Source: JAAYED01 sp040772225 (lineage in GTDB: Bacteria > Chloroflexota > Anaerolineae > UBA1429). From it: a stretch of DNA of 12,588 nt. The notes beneath the pieces were generated by a model. It did not search any database. It was not told the DNA's origin and worked only from the letters and a program-made list of their open reading frames with translations. The translations under genes and the position numbers were made by a program. The DNA is taken from positions 1 to 12,588 of the forward strand of contig JAXGYO010000020.1 of assembly GCA_040772225.1 (NCBI GenBank), in the 5' to 3' direction. Of the stretch, positions 1 to 6,250 are shown piece after piece (the first letter of the stretch is position 1; each line of letters starts with the position of its first letter).

Positions 1-401
1 ATGCGGCGGAGTTCGCGGTGGTCGAGGGCAGTCACGGCCACCTCGTAGGTGACGTGTTCGATGTCGTAGCCGCACCAAGAACGGGGTTCGGCCGGTACAG
101 GGGTGTAGAAGGACAGCGCGACCTCCGGCCGGCCGATTTCCGTGGAGGTTTCCAGCGTCAGGGGGGCGAGATCCTTGACGGGCGGAGCGAAGGCACCGCT
201 GATTTCCCGCGCCAGGGTACGGACCGCCGCCCGGGCCCCCACGGGCCCCGCCATCCGGCGGGCCTGGCCGGTTTTTGCACTCAGCAGGCCGTGGATCAAG
301 GCGCCGAGGATAGCGGTCACCAGAACGCCCACGGAGAGGGCCAGCAGCAACTCAAGGAAAGTGAATCCGGCCCGGCGTGCCTGTGGAGTGGAAGGTGTCA
401 T
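1..401 (-). CDS. Type II secretion minor pseudopilin, GspJ-like (3' part outside window)
   Basis: The reverse strand from the ATG at 399-401 is open to the window edge, giving 133 residues with no stop. Near the N-terminus is a classic prepilin signal: a basic leader (MTPSTPQARRAG), the cleavage/methylation motif G-FTFLE with Glu at +5, then a hydrophobic helix (LLLALSVGVLVTAILGALIH). Such leaders are cut and N-methylated by prepilin peptidase, and the products assemble into a pseudopilus. The rest (a run with LAREISGAF, then ALSFYTP and VTYEVAV...LRR) resembles GspJ, where a predicted beta region ends in a 'VxYxL...LxR' pattern. GspI or another minor pseudopilin remains possible. The FHA gene ends 34 nt upstream on the same strand, so the two may be co-transcribed. 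The Shine-Dalgarno (SD) sequence is weak, and the frame is open upstream, but ATG 399-401 places the leader at a normal length. Confidence 0.85.
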   Translation of the reverse strand, partial: MTPSTPQARRAGFTFLELLLALSVGVLVTAILGALIHGLLSAKTGQARRMAGPVGARAAVRTLAREISGAFAPPVKDLAPLTLETSTEIGRPEVALSFYTPVPAEPRSWCGYDIEHVTYEVAVTALDHRELRR

Positions 402-435
402 CGGGGCCGACCGACGTGGCGCGGAAGCGAACAGA

Positions 436-933
436 TCAGGCCGTCCGCATCAAGGTTCCCAGGAAAAAGAGAAAGGCCAGCAGGGCCACGATGCCCGTGA
501 TAATGAGGACGACATACCACGTGCCCCGCCGTTCGCGGGGGGGGGCGCCGAAAGGGGAGATGCTGGCGAAATCCTGCGGAGCGGCCATGACGCTGGTGGC
601 GACCTCGGCGTCGGCATCGGTGTAGCGGGCGCCAGAGGTGGCCAGTTCCGGGGCATCGAACAGGAACTCAATGGTGCCGAGTTGAATCAAATCCTTGTGG
701 CGCAAGGCGGATTCCTTGACATCGCGTGAATTCACGCGGGTTCCGTTGGTGGAATCCAGATCCTGCAGAACGCAGGTGTCGCCGCTGTGCAGAATGCGGC
801 AATGGTGGCTGGAAATCGTCGGGTGGTCCAATACGATGGTATTGTCCACCTTGCGTCCGATGGAGATCTCGCCCTGTTCGATGGCGAATTCGCGTGCCTT
901 GAAATCGCCGGACATGCCGATCAGTTTGGCCAT
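436..933 (-). CDS. FHA-domain protein with C-terminal membrane anchor
   Basis: A 165-aa protein. Residues 3-92 form a forkhead-associated domain, a phosphothreonine-peptide reader. The usual landmarks are present: G26-R27, the SxxH-type segment S41-H44 followed by CRI, and DLDSTNGTRVN (58-68) with N63, G64 and N68. A linker (about 93-136) rich in Ala, Asp and Pro leads to one transmembrane helix (about 138-160, WYVVLIITGIVALLAFLFF) and a four-residue tail. The FHA domain is therefore probably cytoplasmic and tethered to the inner membrane. The start at 931-933 was chosen because the domain begins there and AGGGAG lies about 9 nt upstream; the frame is open further upstream but the extra residues look noncoding. 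The gene diverges from the polysaccharide operon and precedes the pseudopilin gene. A C9 run on the coding strand (537-545) falls in the linker at A130-R133. The partner kinase is unknown. Confidence 0.9.
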   Translation of the reverse strand: MAKLIGMSGDFKAREFAIEQGEISIGRKVDNTIVLDHPTISSHHCRILHSGDTCVLQDLDSTNGTRVNSRDVKESALRHKDLIQLGTIEFLFDAPELATSGARYTDADAEVATSVMAAPQDFASISPFGAPPRERRGTWYVVLIITGIVALLAFLFFLGTLMRTA

Positions 934-1159
934 GAGACAGTCTCCCTGGAAGTTGAATCCGTTATTGCAGTCGTTGATCCTGCCCCGCCCCGGAGGAAAA
1001 CGCAACCCAAAACGCGCCGGATGGCCTGCGTTATCTTCTGCAGATTTTCTGTTGACGGAACAGATTGGGTAAAGCATTATTTCCCATAAAGGTAAAAGCG
1101 GCCCACAACGGGCTGGGTGTCTAAGCAGATTTGCCGCCCGGGGCAAGGAGAGCAGAGCA
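934..1159. other. Divergent intergenic region (FHA gene / polysaccharide operon)
   Basis: This 226-bp gap is the longest noncoding stretch in the window. The FHA start lies on its left and the first gene of the plus-strand operon on its right. The part at 1030-1095 is clearly more AT-rich than its surroundings and holds the plus-strand promoter candidate. The SD sequence of the FHA gene (AGGGAG on the minus strand) is at the left edge and that of the 201-aa gene (AAGGAGAG, 1146-1153) at the right. A short GCCC-ACAAC-GGGC inverted repeat sits in the presumed plus-strand leader (1101-1113). I could not pick a convincing minus-strand promoter. Confidence 0.6.
1052..1080 (+). promoter_or_regulatory. 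Candidate sigma70-type promoter of the polysaccharide operon
   Basis: TTGACG (1052-1057) matches the -35 consensus at five of six bases. A 17-bp spacer separates it from CATTAT (1075-1080), which matches TATAAT at four of six. Transcription would begin near 1087, leaving a leader of about 73 nt before the ATG at 1160. The element lies in the most AT-rich part of the divergent region. The call rests on sequence match only. Confidence 0.5.
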
Positions 1160-1765
1160 ATGAAAAGAATCCTTGTGTTTGTATTGATGGGGTTGATGGC
1201 GGCCGCCTCGGCGGTTGGGGCCCAGAAAGAGGGCGAGGCCGGTTCCCGGAAGGCGCGGGCTTCCCAGCCGGTTACGCAGACCCAATTGGCGGAACTCCTG
1301 GTCAAGGCCCTGGGGCTCGTGTCGTACCTGCCCAACGCACCCACCTCCCAGCAGATGTTCGACGTTCTGATGCAGAACGGCATCAGCCCCGCCGGCGGCT
1401 GGCTCATGGGAGACGAGGCGGTGGTGACGAAGGCGGATCTCGCGCGTGTTCTGGTACAGGCGTTGCGAGCGGTCGATCAGGTCGAGAATCCCGACGATCC
1501 CCAGTCTTGGATTGATACGTTGAAAGCCATGGGGATTTCGCTGGACCGGCTGAGCGAAACCATCCAGTCGGTGGAAATGCTGCCCGATGCGCTGGGCCAG
1601 GATGTCACCCTGTACTCCACCGACCCCCTGATCAAGGGCGAGCAATTGGCACGCGACAACATCGATGTGCAGTATAGCGTAGATTTGAACGTGTTGGCCC
1701 GGATCTTCCCGGAGATCGAAATGATCCGGGGGGAATTCCGGCCGATTTCCCCCACGCCATTTTAA
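1160..1765 (+). CDS. Exported 201-aa protein of unknown function, first gene of the polysaccharide operon
   Basis: I do not recognise the family. The protein starts with a clear Sec signal peptide (MKRILVFVLMGLMAAASAVGA, cleavage probably before QKEGE). The mature part has no further membrane helix and no cysteine. Residues about 40-105 contain two helix-like blocks: TQTQLAELLVKALGLVSYLP, then MFDVLMQNGISPAGGWLMGDEAVVTKADLARVLVQAL. The second block loosely resembles the 'NGI..G......vTRadlA.llvra' core of S-layer homology (SLH) repeats, and a weaker echo (LKAMGIS) follows. If real, this could be a peptidoglycan- or cell-wall-polymer-binding module, but the match is weak. A good SD (AAGGAGAG, 7 nt from ATG) fixes the start. 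The beta-barrel gene begins 45 nt downstream, so a periplasmic role in polymer export or envelope attachment is plausible by context only. Confidence 0.85.
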   Translation: MKRILVFVLMGLMAAASAVGAQKEGEAGSRKARASQPVTQTQLAELLVKALGLVSYLPNAPTSQQMFDVLMQNGISPAGGWLMGDEAVVTKADLARVLVQALRAVDQVENPDDPQSWIDTLKAMGISLDRLSETIQSVEMLPDALGQDVTLYSTDPLIKGEQLARDNIDVQYSVDLNVLARIFPEIEMIRGEFRPISPTPF

Positions 1766-1785
1766 GCGGACGAGACCCAGGAACC

Positions 1786-1809
1786 ATGAGTCAACACGAG
1801 GAATACTGA
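1786..1809 (+). other. Possible 7-codon leader ORF ahead of the beta-barrel gene
   Basis: In the 45-nt gap, ATG at 1786 opens a reading frame MSQHEEY ending in TGA at 1807-1809, one base before the barrel gene's ATG (1811). AGGA lies about 5 nt before this ATG, and the barrel gene's own SD (GAGGAA) lies inside the mini-ORF. Translation here could couple or modulate barrel synthesis, but so short an ORF can easily arise by chance. Confidence 0.25.
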
Positions 1810-1810
1810 T

Positions 1811-3010
1811 ATGAAATACATCCGGCTATTGATGGCGGCGGGGTTGCTTTGCGCTTTGATCGTCCCACCTGAGGTTTTTTCCGCCGACACCGTGCATTTG
1901 TTCAACCGCCTTCGCCTCGGCTATGATGACAACATTTATCTCGAGGCCGAAGAGCACGATCCGGTCGACAGCTTTCGCGTCATCGAAGAACTGGAACTGC
2001 TGGTGAACCTGAACATGGAGCGCATGTACCTGGGCCTGGCCTATCGCCCCTCGCTGTTGTGGTACACCGACCGGGACGAGGAGAATTCAGACAACAAGGA
2101 GTACGATCTGCTCAACGACTTGGACCTGAACTTCATGTATCGGTTCAGTCCCACCCTGTCGTTTTCCCTGAGCGACTCGCTGCGTTCGAGTCGGCTGCCG
2201 GCCATCGCCGACGAGAACTACATTGTCCGGCGCGACGATGACAACCTCTACAACTCCGCCATTGCGACGCTGTCCTACAACCTGCTGCCCGAGACCCGCC
2301 TCGATCTTTCCGGCCGGCACATCCTGCTGGACTATGAAGAGGATTCCTCGGCGCTCTATGGCAATTACTACAGCCTGGTCGGTGGCCTCAGCCTCCGCCA
2401 GCAGCTCGCCAGCCGCACGACCGTGTTCGGAGATGTGCGCTACCAGACTATCACCTACGACAAGGCTCCGGAGGAATACAACCGGGATGCCGAGATGATT
2501 TTCGCCGGGCTGGGCGCTGAGCAGACGTTCAACCCGAAATTGCTGGGCAGTCTGCGTGCGGGCATGGAAACACGCACCTATGATAACGACCGCTACGACG
2601 ACAACACGGCCCCGTACGGAGAAATCTCCCTGACCTTCCTGCCGTCGCCGGCCACCCGCGTATCCGCCTCGGCCTCTTATTCGATCGATGAATCCGACGC
2701 CGAAAACTACATGAGCCAGGATCGCAGCTACCTGTCCCTCAGCCTGGCTCATGATTTCACCGCCAAGCTCAGCCTGTACGCCAGCGGCGCCTACACCCAG
2801 AACGAATATGACGAAGAGTACTCCGTGATGCCCGCGCCCGGCGGCACCGAGAAGACCTACCTGGCCAGTCTGCGGCTGAGCTACCGCCTGAATCGGATCA
2901 ACTGGCTGGAGGTCGGCTACCAGTACGCCAAGATGGACACCGAATTGGAAAACCGGGAAAGCTACGACCGCAACCGGTTTGACATCGGCTGGAAGATCCA
3001 GCTCTTCTAG
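1811..3010 (+). CDS. Outer-membrane beta-barrel protein (BBP2-like), probable polysaccharide export porin
   Basis: A 399-aa protein with a signal peptide (MKYIRLLMAAGLLCALIVPPEVFSA). The mature chain is almost entirely alternating polar/hydrophobic strands separated by acidic, Asn/Asp-rich loops and short turns. It opens with LRLGYDDNIYLE, typical of the putative beta-barrel porin 2 type proteins found beside polysaccharide-export genes, and ends in WKIQLF with the C-terminal Phe recognised by the BAM complex. By eye I count about 18 candidate strands, from VHLFNRLRLGY to RFDIGWKIQLF. It likely resides in the outer membrane and may be the conduit for the polymer exported by the OPX lipoprotein encoded two genes downstream. 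GAGGAA about 5 nt upstream supports the start. An uncharacterised structural barrel without a transport role cannot be excluded. Confidence 0.9.
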   Translation: MKYIRLLMAAGLLCALIVPPEVFSADTVHLFNRLRLGYDDNIYLEAEEHDPVDSFRVIEELELLVNLNMERMYLGLAYRPSLLWYTDRDEENSDNKEYDLLNDLDLNFMYRFSPTLSFSLSDSLRSSRLPAIADENYIVRRDDDNLYNSAIATLSYNLLPETRLDLSGRHILLDYEEDSSALYGNYYSLVGGLSLRQQLASRTTVFGDVRYQTITYDKAPEEYNRDAEMIFAGLGAEQTFNPKLLGSLRAGMETRTYDNDRYDDNTAPYGEISLTFLPSPATRVSASASYSIDESDAENYMSQDRSYLSLSLAHDFTAKLSLYASGAYTQNEYDEEYSVMPAPGGTEKTYLASLRLSYRLNRINWLEVGYQYAKMDTELENRESYDRNRFDIGWKIQLF

Positions 3011-3011
3011 T

Positions 3012-3057
3012 CCGGTGACGGACGGGCAGGGCGGTCGCAACCGCCCGCCCGGACCGG
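3012..3057 (+). promoter_or_regulatory. Intergenic hairpin 1 (after the beta-barrel gene)
   Basis: GGGCGGT (3029-3035) pairs with ACCGCCC (3040-3046) around a CGCA loop. The stem continues past a bulged A (3028) as CGGGC/GCCCG (3023-3027 with 3047-3051), and beyond an internal loop as CCGGT/ACCGG (3012-3016 with 3053-3057). It starts 2 nt after the stop codon. No T-run follows, so a canonical intrinsic terminator is unlikely; partial attenuation or mRNA 3'-end protection would fit. Confidence 0.6.
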
Positions 3058-3066
3058 CAGCCAGCG

Positions 3067-3099
3067 GACAGGGCGGGGTATGATAAAGCCCCGCCCGTC
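3067..3099 (+). promoter_or_regulatory. Intergenic hairpin 2 (before the tyrosine kinase gene)
   Basis: GGGCGGGG (3071-3078) pairs with CCCCGCCC (3089-3096) around a 10-nt AT-rich loop. It extends past a bulged A (3070) as GAC/GTC (3067-3069 with 3097-3099). The layout, with a bulged A before GGGCGG, repeats that of hairpin 1. Only ATTTC follows, not a T-tract. The kinase SD (AGGA) begins about 10 nt after the stem, close enough for structure to influence initiation. Confidence 0.6.
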
Positions 3100-3117
3100 A
3101 TTTCAGGACAGGAACTC

Positions 3118-5241
3118 ATGGCAGAAGAATCTCAGACCGGAACCGCGCTACACTTCCTTGACTACTGGCGCGTGGTGCGCGACCGCAAGGAGGTTATCTT
3201 GGCGGTGGCCCTGCTGACCATCGTGACGGGGACCGCCTATACCCTGATGATGCCGAACAAGTACACCGCCACCACCCAGCTGGAGGTGCGCGAGGATGCC
3301 ATGGACGTGGATCCGTTCTACGACCGCCAGGCGTCCCGCATCGGCTACAACCCCTTTTTCCTGATGACCCAGGAGAAGATCATGCGATCGCGCCCGGTCC
3401 TCATGGAGGTGATCCGCAATCTGAACCTGCAGCGGGTCTGGGGCGCGGAGCTTAACGAGGACAAATCGCCCATCGTGCCGGAACTGGCGCTGCGGATTCT
3501 TTCGCGCAGTCTGCGGGTGGAGCAGGATCGCGACACGACGTTGATGAACATCAGCGTGACCACGGAAGATCCCAAACGGTCGGCCGAAATCGCCAATGAG
3601 ATCGCCAATGTCTACCGCGACCGGCGGTTGAACGCGAAACGCCGGGAAATCCAGAGGGCGATCGATGCGATGGCCAACGAAGTCCGCAAGCAGCAGGAAC
3701 GGGTAGAGGAGGCGGAGGCCGAACTCGAGCGCATCCGCCAGGAACGGGGTATTGCCCTCATCGGCCGGGGGCAAATGGGCATTCGCGTGGAGGCCACGCG
3801 CTTGAATATGCTGGAAAACGAACGCAGCGCCGCCCGCGTGGAGATGCTGGTGCGCAAGGCCCGCATGGACCAGCTGGAAGGCTTGGAAGGCGAAAAGCTG
3901 ATGGATGCGGCCGCCTACATCGTGTCGGATCCCACCCTGCTGGGTATTCGCCAGCAGTTGATCGACAGCCAGGTCAGCCTGCAACTCATGCTCAAAAACG
4001 GCGTGATGGGCGAGAATCATCCCGATGTGATGCGCCTGAAGGGCGCCGTGGAAGAACTGCGTCGCCAGCTCAATTCCGCCCTGGACGGGCTCAAGGCCGG
4101 GCTGCGGGCCGACTATGAGGTGGCCCGCGAGAAATTTGCGGCCCTGGATGAGGAGCTTGCCCGCATCAAGGCTTCGGACATTGAATCAGAGGCTGAGAAC
4201 TACCTGCCGTTTGACCGGGCGGAGCGGAACGTCGCCGTGCAGCGGGATATCCTGACGGCGTTGCGGGCGCGCATCACCCAGACGGGCATCGAGGTCGAAG
4301 TGCCGCGGACCAGCGTGGAGGTGATCGAGGAGGCTGAGCCCCCCGAACGTCCTTCCAGTCCCCTGGTGGTCCTGAACATCTTCCTGAGCGTGGTGCTGGG
4401 GCTGCTGGCGGGCATTGGACTGGCCTTTTTCGTGGAATACCTGGATGTCTCGATCAAGACCGTGGACGAAGTGGAGAAATACCTGGGGCTGCCGGTTCTC
4501 GCGGTCATTCCCCAGCAATCGCGTCCGCTGTCGGAGGCGGGTCAGGCGAGCGGCCAGAGCGAGGCCTATCGCGGCCTGCGCACCAGCCTGGCCCTGCTGG
4601 CCCGGGAGGGCAACCTCAAGAGTTTCGCCACCATCAGCGGCGGGGTGGGGGAAGGAAAATCCACCACGCTGTTCAACCTGGCCTATGTGTGCGCCGAGCA
4701 GGGCAGCCGGGTCCTGATCATCGATTCAGACCTGCGCCGTCCGGTGCAGCACAAGATGGTGGGACTGCCCAACCGCACGGGCCTGGTCAATGTGCTGACC
4801 GGCGAGATGACTCCGGAAGCGGTGGTCCAGGAATCCGGCGTGCCGAACCTCTGGATGATGACCAGCGGGCGGCTGCGGCGTGGTTCCCTCGGCATCATGA
4901 ACGGGCCACGCCTGCGGGCGGTACTCGATGCCCTCAAGGACAAGTTCGACATGATCCTGATGGATTCGCCGCCGATTCTGGGAGTGACGGATGCCTCCAT
5001 TATCGCGGGCGAGGTCGACGGTGTGCTGCTGGTCGTGCAGTACCGCAAGTATCCCAAGATCATCTCCCAGCGCGGCAAGCGCATGATCGAGAACGCGGGC
5101 GGGCGCATGATGGGAGCCGTGCTCAACAACATCAATATCATGCGCGACGACTATTATTATTACTACCACTATACGACCCGGAAATATTATGGTAATCCGT
5201 CGCACATGGTGGAAGACGACGGAGTGGAACCCCAGACGTGA
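3118..5241 (+). CDS. Polysaccharide co-polymerase / BY-kinase (Wzz-type tyrosine autokinase)
   Basis: At 707 aa this is the usual length of a fused Wzz plus bacterial tyrosine kinase (Wzc-like), which controls chain length and export in Wzx/Wzy systems. Wzz region: TM1 about 26-45 followed by MPNKYTATTQLEV; a long periplasmic coiled coil about 165-385; a Pro-rich PPERPSSP (408-415) and TM2 about 416-438. Kinase domain: the oligomerisation motif EAYRGLR (E482, R485, R488), Walker A GGVGEGKST (508-516, K514), Walker A' VLIIDSDLRRP (D536, D538) and Walker B MILMDSPP (D616). The tail is a tyrosine cluster (Y679-683, Y685, Y690, Y691), the expected trans-autophosphorylation site. No catalytic residue is missing. 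SD AGGA lies 4-5 nt before ATG. The last codons overlap the GTG of the next gene. Cycles of phosphorylation probably regulate polymer export; a cognate low-molecular-weight phosphatase is not in the window. Confidence 0.96.
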   Translation: MAEESQTGTALHFLDYWRVVRDRKEVILAVALLTIVTGTAYTLMMPNKYTATTQLEVREDAMDVDPFYDRQASRIGYNPFFLMTQEKIMRSRPVLMEVIRNLNLQRVWGAELNEDKSPIVPELALRILSRSLRVEQDRDTTLMNISVTTEDPKRSAEIANEIANVYRDRRLNAKRREIQRAIDAMANEVRKQQERVEEAEAELERIRQERGIALIGRGQMGIRVEATRLNMLENERSAARVEMLVRKARMDQLEGLEGEKLMDAAAYIVSDPTLLGIRQQLIDSQVSLQLMLKNGVMGENHPDVMRLKGAVEELRRQLNSALDGLKAGLRADYEVAREKFAALDEELARIKASDIESEAENYLPFDRAERNVAVQRDILTALRARITQTGIEVEVPRTSVEVIEEAEPPERPSSPLVVLNIFLSVVLGLLAGIGLAFFVEYLDVSIKTVDEVEKYLGLPVLAVIPQQSRPLSEAGQASGQSEAYRGLRTSLALLAREGNLKSFATISGGVGEGKSTTLFNLAYVCAEQGSRVLIIDSDLRRPVQHKMVGLPNRTGLVNVLTGEMTPEAVVQESGVPNLWMMTSGRLRRGSLGIMNGPRLRAVLDALKDKFDMILMDSPPILGVTDASIIAGEVDGVLLVVQYRKYPKIISQRGKRMIENAGGRMMGAVLNNINIMRDDYYYYYHYTTRKYYGNPSHMVEDDGVEPQT

Positions 5242-6230
5242 AACCGGCGGAGAAAGTGGCTTCCATGGTTCGTACCAGCCTGCTCACCAGTCTGGTTCTG
5301 GGTCTGTTGGCGGGATGCGCCATGCCGTCCAGCCAGACTCGGGTGTATGATCGCTACGCCGCGCTGGTGGCCGAACGAAACCGCACCGCCGATGCGCCGG
5401 CGAGGCGGGCGCCGGCCTCATCGCCCAAGCCGGCTGACAAACCGTCCCCGCCCGCTCCCCCGGCACCTGCCCAGCCTGCGCCAGTCCGGGTCATCGCTCC
5501 ACCGGCGTCCACGTCATCCGTTTCAACCCCGGCCCCGGCCAAACCTGCACCCGCCCCGGTGGCGGTGAAAGCAACTCCTGCACCGGCCGCTCCTCCCGCG
5601 GTCGTTACGCTCCCCCCGGCCAGCATAATCACGCCACCGGCGCCAGAGCCGGCGGTCCAGCCGAAGCCCGGTCCGGCATTGCCCCGGCCGGCGCCGGATG
5701 TCCCGGCCGCGCCTGCAACCAGCACAGCGACTTCTTCGGCCAGCGATGCCGTGGCCTATCTCCTGAAAGTGGGCGATGTGGTTCAGGTCTTTCTGCGCGG
5801 CATTCCCTCCGGGGAAGCCATCGAAGATGTCATCGATGAAGACGGCATGATCTCGCTGCCCTTCATCAACGAAATCCAGGCCGCCGGCATGACGGCTTCC
5901 GAACTGGAACGGTTCATCCGCCAGACCTATTTGGATCAGGATATCTATCGCAACATCACCGTGAATGTGGTCGTGCCGACGCGCTACTACTTCATCCAGG
6001 GCGAAATCCGCGGCCCGGGCCGATTTCAGATGGTCTCGGCGACACGCGTTTCGCAAGCCATTGCCGCAGCCGGCGGCTACACCGAGTACGCCAGTGGCCA
6101 GGTGCTGATCAAGCGCGGCGGCAAGATCGTCAAGCGAATCCGCAACGCGCGCCGGCTGGAACGTACGCCGGAGGATGACATCCTGCTGGAGCCGGATGAC
6201 ATCATCGAGGTCAAGCGAAGCCTGTGGTAG
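5238..6230 (+). CDS. Polysaccharide export (OPX/Wza-like) lipoprotein with SLBB domain
   Basis: A lipoprotein of 330 aa if the GTG at 5238 is used; this forms a GTGA overlap with the kinase stop. ATG 5265 (codon 10) is an alternative with GGAG 12 nt upstream. Both give a signal peptide ending in LLAG-C27, a lipobox. Residues about 52-165 are a low-complexity Pro/Ala linker. Next comes the polysaccharide-export domain (about 172-248, YLLKVGDVVQVFLRG...IDEDGMISLPFINEIQAAGMTASELE), then one SLBB domain (about 250-326, YYFIQGEIRGPGRFQM...AIAAAGGYTEYASG...EPDDIIEV). Unlike E. coli Wza, it ends right after SLBB (KRSLW), with no amphipathic C-terminal helix to cross the outer membrane. It should form the periplasmic ring meeting the kinase/Wzz ring, and probably needs a separate barrel, likely the product of 1811-3010. 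The long linker may span the periplasm or peptidoglycan. Confidence 0.93.
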   Translation: MKPAEKVASMVRTSLLTSLVLGLLAGCAMPSSQTRVYDRYAALVAERNRTADAPARRAPASSPKPADKPSPPAPPAPAQPAPVRVIAPPASTSSVSTPAPAKPAPAPVAVKATPAPAAPPAVVTLPPASIITPPAPEPAVQPKPGPALPRPAPDVPAAPATSTATSSASDAVAYLLKVGDVVQVFLRGIPSGEAIEDVIDEDGMISLPFINEIQAAGMTASELERFIRQTYLDQDIYRNITVNVVVPTRYYFIQGEIRGPGRFQMVSATRVSQAIAAAGGYTEYASGQVLIKRGGKIVKRIRNARRLERTPEDDILLEPDDIIEVKRSLW

Positions 6231-6250
6231 CGTGTTCGGGCGGTCGTGAC

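Noticed and set aside
934..1407. N-terminal extension of the FHA frame to an upstream ATG at 1407
   Set aside because: The extension is antisense to the 201-aa exported protein and crosses the divergent promoter region. The FHA domain starts at 933 with a good SD.
2087..3040. 317-codon minus-strand open frame
   Set aside because: It is the reverse complement of the beta-barrel gene. Val/Gly-rich translation with no domain, while the plus strand has signal peptide, SD and barrel pattern.
3067..3099. Intrinsic terminator ending the barrel transcript
   Set aside because: The stem is strong, but the downstream sequence is ATTTCAGG rather than a T-run, and the next gene is functionally linked on the same strand.
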